This document shows positions 1-5,577 of a stretch of 22,804 nt of DNA, in pieces. Source of the DNA: Chloroflexota bacterium (lineage in GTDB: Bacteria > Chloroflexota > Anaerolineae > Anaerolineales > UBA4823). Location: assembly GCA_023395675.1 (NCBI GenBank), contig JAEWYL010000004.1, forward strand, positions 1 to 22,804, read 5' to 3'. Each line of letters starts with the position of its first letter. Position 1 is the stretch's first letter. The notes under the pieces are model-generated. The model made no database searches. It saw nothing but the letters and a program-made list of their open reading frames with translations, and was not told the origin of the DNA. The translations under genes were made by a program, and so were the position numbers.

Positions 1-52
1 GAGCGAAGCTCTGCCCCACACTTCGTATTAAAGCTGTTTCCCACGGCAGCGC

Positions 53-101
53 CCTCCAATCACCCTCCACTTCACTCTTTTTGGGTGAGGCCGTTTCACC
101 C
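53..101 (+). promoter_or_regulatory. Four-unit 12-bp-period operator array, copy A
   Basis: Four 7-bp units start at 59 (ATCACCC), 71 (TTCACTC), 83 (GGGTGAG, reverse) and 95 (TTCACCC), exactly 12 bp apart, in the order forward, forward, reverse, forward. The stretch just before the first unit (CCTCCAATCACCC, 53-65) recurs identically at 945-957 in copy B. The array ends 40 bp before the -35-like hexamer of the next gene (DoxX-like). The period and shared orientation are seen directly. A role as a binding site for a multimeric regulator is inference. Confidence 0.6.
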
Positions 102-141
102 GCTCTCCCCGTAGACTCCTTCAAAAGCAGGGGCGGTCTGA

Positions 142-170
142 TTGACCCGGCAGTTGTATGCTGGTATCGA
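142..170 (+). promoter_or_regulatory. Probable sigma70-type promoter of the DoxX-like gene
   Basis: TTGACC (142-147), a 17-bp spacer, then TATCGA (165-170) preceded by TG one base upstream (162-163, extended -10). Transcription would start near 177, giving a leader of about 64 nt to the ATG at 241. The -35 matches the consensus at 5 of 6 positions. The -10 is weaker but is helped by the extended element. Confidence 0.45.
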
Positions 171-240
171 CAGCCCTCCATCAATCTTGAAAAGACCGGA
201 GACGGTGATCTCATTCGCCTGCCGGTAAGGAGGAAACGAG

Positions 241-780
241 ATGTTGAACATGATGCAAACCTTGCTGGACCGTTTAGACCGGACGGTCGTCCACTGGCTG
301 GCGCGCGCCAGCCTGCCCTTCCTGCGCTTTGGGATGGGCGTGGTGTTTCTCTGGTTCGGGGCGCTTAAATTTTTTCCGGGCCTCAGCCCTGCCACAGAGC
401 TGGCCGTGCGCACCATTGATGTCCTCACCTTTGGGTTAATCCCCGGGAATATCAGCCTGATCCTGCTGGCAGGGCTCGAGACGCTGATCGGGCTGGGGTT
501 CCTGACCGGCAGGCAGATGCGCCTGACCCTGGCGCTGCTGACCTTCCAGATGGCTGGAACCCTGACCCCGCTGGCGCTGTTCCCTGGAGAGGCTTTCAGC
601 CTGTTCCCCTTCGTCCCCACGCTGGAGGGCCAGTACATCATCAAAAACCTGGTACTGATCGGGGCCGGGCTGGTGATCGGAGCGACGGTGCGCGGCGGCA
701 GGATCGTGGCTGAACCCGGTGAGACCGCCGCGGCCGGCTCCCAGCTTTGGAACCAGCCCGCCCGGGTAGAGCGTTCCTGA
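241..780 (+). CDS. DoxX-like small integral membrane protein
   Basis: 179 residues with about four hydrophobic helices (roughly 24-45, 65-90, 94-115, 132-150). The FLWFGALKFFPG segment after helix 1 is typical of the DoxX/YkgB-like superfamily, as is the GLETLIGLGFLTG turn before helix 3. The ATG is preceded by an excellent AAGGAGGA (227-234) at 6 nt spacing. Characterised DoxX relatives take part in redox or thiol homeostasis at the membrane, but most members, including this subgroup, have no proven reaction. It appears to be transcribed alone. Copy A of the 12-bp operator-like array lies upstream, as similar arrays do for the MFS/EamA operon and the FAD oxidoreductase, hinting at co-regulation with detoxification genes (inference). 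Confidence 0.8.
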   Translation: MLNMMQTLLDRLDRTVVHWLARASLPFLRFGMGVVFLWFGALKFFPGLSPATELAVRTIDVLTFGLIPGNISLILLAGLETLIGLGFLTGRQMRLTLALLTFQMAGTLTPLALFPGEAFSLFPFVPTLEGQYIIKNLVLIGAGLVIGATVRGGRIVAEPGETAAAGSQLWNQPARVERS

Positions 781-805
781 GGCGCAGGCAGGAAGTTTAC
801 TCACC

Positions 806-900
806 GGAGTCTGGCCTTTTTGCTGCGGATTGGGGCGGCCTCAGGACAGGGGGAGGCTGTTCGGGCCCGAATATCTCCTGAATGCAAAAGGCCAGACTCC
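806..900. repeat. 95-bp element with 17-18 bp terminal inverted repeats
   Basis: The left arm GGAGTCTGGCCTTTTTGC (806-823) and right arm GCAAAAGGCCAGACTCC (884-900) are reverse complements apart from one extra T. The 60-bp middle has a smaller GCCTC/GAGGC pairing. It could act as a large hairpin terminator for the DoxX-like gene, whose stop ends 26 bp upstream, or be a MITE-like insertion. I see no clear target-site duplication and no second copy in the window. Confidence 0.7.
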
Positions 901-938
901 TTTCTAAGAGTAAGGAAGAATCAGAGCCTGCAGGCGCG

Positions 939-981
939 TTCACCCCTCCAATCACCCACGCGGGGTGATGCCCGCTCACCC
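939..981 (+). promoter_or_regulatory. Four-unit 12-bp-period operator array, copy B
   Basis: Units start at 939 (TTCACCC), 951 (ATCACCC), 963 (GGGTGAT, reverse) and 975 (CTCACCC), with an exact 12-bp period and the same forward, forward, reverse, forward order as copies A and C. The central pair forms a 19-bp palindrome, ATCACCC-N5-GGGTGAT. It lies about 560 bp upstream of the MFS start codon and about 380 bp upstream of the recognisable promoter, so it may serve a further promoter that I cannot identify. Confidence 0.6.
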
Positions 982-1320
982 GAAGACGCGATAAAGTTTG
1001 TGGGTGGACGGTCGTGAAAGCAGGCCCTTTGGAGAAGCCAGCAGGCTGTTGATGTCTCCCTGGCGGCAGTCTTCAGCACAGGGTGGAGAAGTATCTGAGG
1101 CTGTTTCAAAACAGCCGCGAAAAGCTAACCCCATCCTGGACAAATTATTTCTTACGGCGGGCTTATTGAGAGCTCCGGCGGAGCCATGCGCAAATCATCC
1201 CCTTTACAAACTTATCGTCCATCCGTTCAGGGATTTTACAGGTGAAATCCGGCCGCGGGGTTGTAAAATAGACACCCTGTTTTGCCCGCATTCGTTGCTC
1301 TATCGGGAGAAGACGCTCGC

Positions 1321-1391
1321 TTCAAATTTGAAATCTCTAATCTTAAAATCTAAAACAGGTGCTTGACTTTTTATAGCTCTTTCAGTATAAA
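1321..1391 (+). promoter_or_regulatory. Sigma70-type promoter of the MFS/EamA operon with upstream palindrome
   Basis: TTGACT (1363-1368), a 17-bp spacer and TATAAA (1386-1391) make the best promoter in the window. It sits in a markedly AT-rich stretch that is unusual for this DNA. A perfect 12-bp palindrome TTCAAATTTGAA (1321-1332) ends 30 bp before the -35, a possible operator or curved UP-like region. The expected transcription start is near 1398, giving a leader of about 143 nt before the ATG at 1541. Confidence 0.7.
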
Positions 1392-1416
1392 CATAGAATA
1401 TTTGTACTAAGAACAT

Positions 1417-1533
1417 CCTGATTGTCGGTAAAGACCCCTCTCCCACTGGCTGCCCAAGAACCTCTGGGCGGCCGTGATGTTTCAATCAGGGAAGGTAGAG
1501 CGTAAAGGGCCCTGGCGTCCTGATTACGGAGGT
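1417..1533 (+). promoter_or_regulatory. Structured 5' leader with mutually exclusive pairings before the MFS gene
   Basis: CAATCAGG (1483-1490) can pair perfectly with CCTGATTG (1417-1424), enclosing a hairpin CAC-T-GGCTGCCC / GGGCGGCCGTG (1444-1455, 1466-1476). It can instead pair, over 7 bp, with CCTGATT at 1519-1525, which ends 3 nt before the GGAGGT ribosome site (1528-1533). One segment that can pair with two partners, one beside the Shine-Dalgarno, is the layout of an attenuator or riboswitch-like leader. The complementarity is seen directly. Switching and any ligand are inference; I recognise no known riboswitch class. Confidence 0.45.
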
Positions 1534-1540
1534 ACACGCG

Positions 1541-2839
1541 ATGATAGAGAACAACAGCACGGTAAACCAGGAAGTGCAGAATTTCGAAGGCTGGCAGAAA
1601 AAGACAGCCTTGTTCTTGTTCAGCCAGGGCTTTTCGATGTTTGGGTCCATGCTGGTCCAGTATGCGATTATCTGGCATATCACCTTAAACACCCAGTCCG
1701 GCGCCACGCTCACCATTGCCACCATCGCCTCATTTCTGCCGCAGATCGTCATCTCTCTATTTGCAGGGGTGTGGGCGGACCGCTACCCCCGGAAACTGTT
1801 GATTATCGGCTCCGATGCTCTCACCGCGATCAGCACCCTGATCTTGGCGGTCATCTTCTTGCTGGGCTATCAGGAGCTGTGGCTGCTTTTCCTGGTGTCT
1901 GCGATCCGTTCGGTCGGGGCAGGTATCCAGGCTCCGGCCGTCAGCGCGCTGCTGCCGCAGATTGTCCCTGGTGAAAAACTGGTGCGGGTAAACGGTATCA
2001 ACGGAACCCTCCAGCCGTTTATCATGATCACCGCTCCGGTTGCCAGTGGGGCGCTGATGTCCTTCTCCCGCTTGGAATCCATCTTTTTTGTGGATGTGGT
2101 CACCGCGGCGCTGGCGATCGGCCTGCTGCTGGTGCTCAAGGCGCCGGTGCACAGAAAGGCGACTGCAGAGCAGGTCACGGGTTACCTGGATGATATGAAA
2201 GCGGGCCTGGTTAATATCCGGGAGAACCGCACGATCCGGGCGTTGATGATCTTTTTCGCCTTCGTCTTCTTCCTGGTGACACCGGCTGCTTTTCTCACTC
2301 CGCTTCTGGTCGCGCGCTCGTTTGGAGATGAAGTGTGGAGGCTGACCGCGAACGAGGTCACCTTCTTTGGCGGCTCGATCCTGGGCGGGCTGATCATGAC
2401 CCTCTGGGGCGGGTTTAAGAACCATTTCCGCACCATTGGTCTGGCGTGCATCCTGTGGGCGCTGCTGTTTGCCGGGCTGGGCGTGAGTAAGGTTTTCTTT
2501 ATCTACCTGGTGATCATGTTCCTGTCCGGCATCCCGATGCCGTTCTTCAGCGTGCCGACCACGACCATGTTTCAGGAGCTGGTCGAACAGGATATGCAGG
2601 GGCGAGTTTTCGGGGTGCAGCAGCTGATCATGAGCGCGGTTATGCCGGTGGGGATGCTCGTCTTCGGACCCATCGCCGATGTTCTCTCGATCGAGTTCCT
2701 GCTGATCCTGTCCAGCCTGTTGATGGCGATCCCAGGGGTCTGGATCTTCTTCCGCCACATGCCGGAGCAGCCGGTCCCCGAGCCGTCTCCCGCCGAATAT
2801 GAGGCGCTGGGGAATGTCTCCCGGCAGCCAGGAGATTAG
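1541..2839 (+). CDS. MFS exporter (MefA/EntS-like, MFS_3-type)
   Basis: 432 residues with about twelve hydrophobic helices. It starts at ATG 1541 behind GGAGGT (1528-1533) at 7 nt spacing. The loop between helices 2 and 3 carries MFS motif A as GVWADRYPRK (about residues 76-85). The opening FLFSQGFSMFGSMLVQYAIIWHIT and GAGIQAPAVSALLPQIV segments resemble proton-driven exporters of the macrolide-efflux MefA and enterobactin-exporter EntS group. Expected role: proton-coupled export of a small hydrophobic compound or drug across the cytoplasmic membrane; the substrate cannot be read from sequence. The EamA transporter follows 2 nt after the stop, so the two form an operon. A strong promoter and a structured leader precede the gene, suggesting inducible expression. 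Confidence 0.88.
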   Translation: MIENNSTVNQEVQNFEGWQKKTALFLFSQGFSMFGSMLVQYAIIWHITLNTQSGATLTIATIASFLPQIVISLFAGVWADRYPRKLLIIGSDALTAISTLILAVIFLLGYQELWLLFLVSAIRSVGAGIQAPAVSALLPQIVPGEKLVRVNGINGTLQPFIMITAPVASGALMSFSRLESIFFVDVVTAALAIGLLLVLKAPVHRKATAEQVTGYLDDMKAGLVNIRENRTIRALMIFFAFVFFLVTPAAFLTPLLVARSFGDEVWRLTANEVTFFGGSILGGLIMTLWGGFKNHFRTIGLACILWALLFAGLGVSKVFFIYLVIMFLSGIPMPFFSVPTTTMFQELVEQDMQGRVFGVQQLIMSAVMPVGMLVFGPIADVLSIEFLLILSSLLMAIPGVWIFFRHMPEQPVPEPSPAEYEALGNVSRQPGD

Positions 2840-2841
2840 AG

Positions 2842-3681
2842 ATGAACCCTCCCTGGTTAGCGGCCTTCTTCGCCCTGTCCGCCGCCGCAGCCTGGGGGTC
2901 GGGCGATTTCACCAGCGGCCTCGCCAGCCGGCGCGCCGGCCCGTTCCACACCGTGCTGGTTTCCTACTCCGTCGGCATGGTCGCGCTGGCGCTGGTCGCC
3001 CTGGTGCGCCAGGAGCCCTTCCCTCCGGCGTCTGACCTGCTCTGGGGGGCGCTGGCGGGGATTTCGGGCATGCTGGGCCTGGGCTTTTTAATGCGCGGCT
3101 TTGCCACAGGCCGCATGGGCATTGTGGCGCCCATCTCTGCTGTGCTTGCCGCCGCGATCCCGGTGCTGATCTCCATCCTTACCGAGGGTATGCCCGGCGG
3201 GCTGCAGCTGCTCGGGTTTGCGGTGGCCCTGCCGGGCATCTGGCTGCTCTCCCGCCCAGAGCCGGGCAGCGGGCGCCCGGAAGGGCTGGCGATGGCGCTG
3301 CTGGCGGGAGTAGGGTTCGGCGTATTTTTCAGCGCGCTGGCCCAGGTTGGAGATGGTGCAGTGTTCTGGTCCCTGACAGCCAGCCGTTTGGTAGCTGTGG
3401 CGTTGATGCTTGGCTTTGCCCTGGCTTCCGGGCGGCCGCTCCTCCCTGCCAACCTCCCGCTGCGGCTGCTGTCGCTGGCGGGACTGCTCGACGTGGGCGG
3501 CAACCTGCTCTTTCTGCTGGCAACCCTGAGCGGGCGGCTGGACGTGGCCGCCGTGCTGGCTTCTCTTTACCCGGCCGTGACGACGCTTCTGGCCCGGCTG
3601 GTGGCTGGGGAGCACCTGGCGCGCGTGCAGGTGGTCGGGGTGGCGGCTGCTTTGCTGGCTATCGTGCTCATCTCTGTTTGA
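2842..3681 (+). CDS. EamA/DMT-family transporter
   Basis: 279 residues, almost entirely hydrophobic, with about ten helices in two repeated halves (roughly 1-135 and 145-279), the usual size and architecture of drug/metabolite transporter proteins with two EamA domains. The N-terminal helix has the AAAWGSGDFTSGLASRR motif often seen in this family. The ATG lies 2 nt after the stop of the MFS gene, and its ribosome site AGGAG (2830-2834) lies inside the 3' end of that gene, so translation is probably coupled. Family members export amino acids, metabolites or drugs; the substrate is unknown here. Two exporters from different families in one operon suggests a shared export or resistance role (inference). 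Confidence 0.87.
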   Translation: MNPPWLAAFFALSAAAAWGSGDFTSGLASRRAGPFHTVLVSYSVGMVALALVALVRQEPFPPASDLLWGALAGISGMLGLGFLMRGFATGRMGIVAPISAVLAAAIPVLISILTEGMPGGLQLLGFAVALPGIWLLSRPEPGSGRPEGLAMALLAGVGFGVFFSALAQVGDGAVFWSLTASRLVAVALMLGFALASGRPLLPANLPLRLLSLAGLLDVGGNLLFLLATLSGRLDVAAVLASLYPAVTTLLARLVAGEHLARVQVVGVAAALLAIVLISV

Positions 3682-3692
3682 GAAGGGGGCTT

Positions 3693-3748
3693 TTCACCCG
3701 ATCACCCGGCGAATCACCCCGGGTGGGTGATGGAAGATCACCCTGGGT
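3693..3748 (+). promoter_or_regulatory. Four-unit 12-bp-period operator array, copy C
   Basis: Units start at 3701 (ATCACCC), 3713 (ATCACCC), 3725 (GGGTGAT, reverse) and 3737 (ATCACCC), with an exact 12-bp period and the same orientation order as copies A and B. An extra TTCACCC at 3693 is out of phase by 4 bp. The central pair again gives ATCACCC-N5-GGGTGAT. The array lies 12 bp after the EamA stop and 120 bp before the FAD oxidoreductase start. A poor promoter-like pair (TGGAAG 3731-3736, TACAGT 3754-3759) overlaps its end, and a TTGACA at 3772-3777 lacks a matching -10. Confidence 0.65.
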
Positions 3749-3798
3749 TGAGATACAGTAAAGGGGTCAAATTGACAGACCTGAAAATATGGGGAAAC

Positions 3799-3824
3799 GG
3801 GCGTTTCGATCAGTGAAATCGCCC
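3799..3824 (+). promoter_or_regulatory. Small hairpin in the leader of the FAD oxidoreductase
   Basis: GGGCGTTTC (3799-3807) pairs with GAAATCGCCC (3815-3824) with one bulged T and a 7-nt loop. It lies 24 nt upstream of the ribosome site of the next gene and has no T-tract, so it is more likely a leader structure than a terminator. Its function is unknown. Confidence 0.4.
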
Positions 3825-3863
3825 AAAAGAGTTCGGTTTTGTAGTTCCAGAGGAGGTTTTGAC

Positions 3864-5318
3864 ATGTTGCCTGAGAACCAGGATGCAAGAGTAAACCAGG
3901 CTGCGGGGACTGGTACGGCGGTTGCCGGGAAAAACGGATTCTCGATCCAGGAACTGCGCCAGGCATTCAACGGCAGTGTGATTGCTCCGGGAGACGAGGG
4001 TTACGAGAAGGGAAGGGCCACTTTCTATGGTGGTTTTGATCACCGGCCGGCCGCCATCATCCGGCCCAAAAATGCGCAGGAGGTGGCGCGCGCCGTTGTA
4101 TACGCCCGCGAGCATGGGATGGACGTCTCCGTTCGCAGCGGCGGCCACAGTGTCGCCGGGCACAGCGTCACAGACGGCGGGATCATGATCGATCTGAGAG
4201 AGATGAAGGCGCTGGACATTGATGTGAAGAACCGTACGGTCTGGGCGGAGACCGGCCTGACTGCGGGAGAAGTGACCAACGCGGCCGCCAGGCACGGTCT
4301 GGCTGTCGGTTTTGGCGATACCGCATCGGTCGGTATTGGGGGTATCACGCTGGGAGGCGGCGTCGGTTATCTTTCCCGCAAATACGGGCTGACGATAGAC
4401 AGCCTGCTGGCTGCGGAGGTGGTGACTGCGGACGGCCAAATCCTGTACACGGACGCCTCGAATCACCCCGATCTTTTCTGGGCGATCCGCGGCGGCGGTG
4501 GAAATTTCGGAGTGGCAACCCGGTTTAAGTTCCAGCTCCACGAGGTGGACGAAGTCTTTGGCGGAATCCTTATCCTGCCGGCGACTCCGGAGGTGATCGA
4601 GGGTCTGGTGGACGTGGCCGGGGCTGCACCTGAAGAACTGACGGGGATCTTCAACATCATGCCTGCCCCGCCCATGCCGTTCGTGCCGGAGGCGGTTTAC
4701 GGCCAGCTCATTGTTATGGCTGTGATGGTGTATGCCGGGCCTCCCGAGGAGGGACAGCGTGTGGTGGCGCCCTTCCGGGCCCTGGCTGAACCGTTGGCCG
4801 ACATGCTCAGGCCCATGCGCTATCCCGAGATCTATTTCCCGGAGGAGGAGGGTAGCGAAGACTACCATCCGATGGCGGCTGGGCTCACCGCTTTCATGGA
4901 TGACGTGGACCGCAGCTCTGCCGAAAAGATCGTTCACTATCTCCAGGCCTCGGATGCGCCCATGCGCGTGGGGCAGATCCGGGTGCTCGGCGGGGCGATC
5001 GCCCGCGTGCCCGAAGACGCCACCGCGTTCGCCAACCGGAAGCGGAATATCATGCTGGGCATCTATGCCTTTTACACCGGTGAGGCCGACCGGGACGCCA
5101 GACTGGCCTGGGCCCGGGAGTTCGCCAGAGAGGTCCAGCGCGGGGAGCGGGGAGCGTATGTAAACTTCCTGGCGGACGAAGGTGAAGCCCGCCTGCGGGA
5201 GGCTTACCCCGGGCAGACCTGGGAACGGCTGCGAGAGATCAAAGCCCGCTACGACCCGACCAATCTGTTCCACCTCAATCAGAACATCCCCCCGACGGTA
5301 AATGGGGGCGGGCAGTAG
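3864..5318 (+). CDS. FAD-linked oxidoreductase, BBE-like (PCMH-type FAD domain)
   Basis: 484 residues. ATG 3864 is chosen because AGAGGAGG (3849-3856) lies 7 nt upstream; the frame is open 25 codons further back, but the only earlier ATG (3789) has no ribosome site. Residues about 48-185 form the FAD-binding domain: RSGGHS with H95 at the position of the 8-alpha-histidyl FAD link, then GGITLGGGVGYLSRKYG and RGGGGNFGV. The cysteine that gives berberine bridge enzymes a second FAD link is absent (the segment reads GFGDTASVGIGG), so a single covalent link is predicted, as in 6-hydroxy-D-nicotine oxidase. The C-terminus has the BBE motif RYDPTNLFHLNQNI. The family oxidises alcohols, sugars or amines using O2; the substrate is not predictable. 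No export signal is visible. It lies beside two exporters and shares their operator-like array. Confidence 0.88.
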   Translation: MLPENQDARVNQAAGTGTAVAGKNGFSIQELRQAFNGSVIAPGDEGYEKGRATFYGGFDHRPAAIIRPKNAQEVARAVVYAREHGMDVSVRSGGHSVAGHSVTDGGIMIDLREMKALDIDVKNRTVWAETGLTAGEVTNAAARHGLAVGFGDTASVGIGGITLGGGVGYLSRKYGLTIDSLLAAEVVTADGQILYTDASNHPDLFWAIRGGGGNFGVATRFKFQLHEVDEVFGGILILPATPEVIEGLVDVAGAAPEELTGIFNIMPAPPMPFVPEAVYGQLIVMAVMVYAGPPEEGQRVVAPFRALAEPLADMLRPMRYPEIYFPEEEGSEDYHPMAAGLTAFMDDVDRSSAEKIVHYLQASDAPMRVGQIRVLGGAIARVPEDATAFANRKRNIMLGIYAFYTGEADRDARLAWAREFAREVQRGERGAYVNFLADEGEARLREAYPGQTWERLREIKARYDPTNLFHLNQNIPPTVNGGGQ

Positions 5319-5341
5319 AGGCAGGACAGGGATCACGGGCA

Positions 5342-5398
5342 GCAGCTGCCGCCGGTCTGATCGCCAGGCACACTGGGGAGAGGGCTGGCGGCAGCTGC
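5342..5398 (+). terminator. Hairpin after the FAD oxidoreductase
   Basis: GCAGCTGCCGCC (5342-5353) and GGCGGCAGCTGC (5387-5398) are perfect 12-bp reverse complements. In RNA the stem extends inward by about five more pairs including G-U. It starts 23 bp after the stop codon. There is no U-tract, so it is a strong 3'-end structure but not a classical intrinsic terminator. Confidence 0.45.
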
Positions 5399-5504
5399 GG
5401 TATGGGCGCATTCAGCGCCAGGGAGGGGGGAGAAGCGGTCTGCAGCACCGCAGAACCCCGTACCACCGGTGCAATTTGATTTGAAAAGGTAAAATACCTG
5501 AGTA

Positions 5505-5538
5505 CGGGATAAGTGTGTTCCCTGAGTTCCTTATCCCG
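5505..5538. repeat. 34-bp palindromic miniature sharing the ends of the ~95-bp element
   Basis: CGGGATAAG (5505-5513) and CTTATCCCG (5530-5538) are perfect inverted ends around a 16-nt loop. The first 15 bases match the left end of the 7679-7773 element at 14 of 15 positions. It lies 40 bp upstream of the phosphatase start and could be an internal-deletion form of the larger element. Confidence 0.55.
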
Positions 5539-5577
5539 ATCCGACGTAAAGATAGGTCCAGGAGGGTTTTGAAATCC

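Larger units (their letters stand above)
781..1540. other. Long intergenic region before the MFS operon
   Basis: 760 bp without a gene I can support. It holds a 95-bp inverted-repeat element (806-900), copy B of the 12-bp operator array (939-981), a short hairpin GGCTGTT/AACAGCC (1099-1105, 1110-1116), an AT-rich stretch with a perfect 12-bp palindrome TTCAAATTTGAA (1321-1332) and three ATCT boxes (1333, 1340, 1348), a promoter (1363-1391) and a structured leader (1417-1525). A 122-codon open frame at 998-1366 has no ribosome site, no recognisable motif and crosses these elements, so I do not call it. Confidence 0.7.

Noticed and set aside
998..1366. Open frame of 122 codons on the plus strand before the MFS gene
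   Set aside because: No ribosome site and no recognisable motif, and it runs across a hairpin, an AT-rich palindrome and the promoter -35 (1363-1368).
3772..3800. Perfect TTGACA as a -35 for the FAD oxidoreductase
   Set aside because: No -10-like hexamer occurs at 16-18 bp spacing; the sequence there is AAACGG.
3810..5411. 533-codon minus-strand frame opposite the FAD oxidoreductase
   Set aside because: It is a reverse-strand shadow in GC-rich coding DNA with no protein-like motifs, while the plus-strand frame has complete family motifs.
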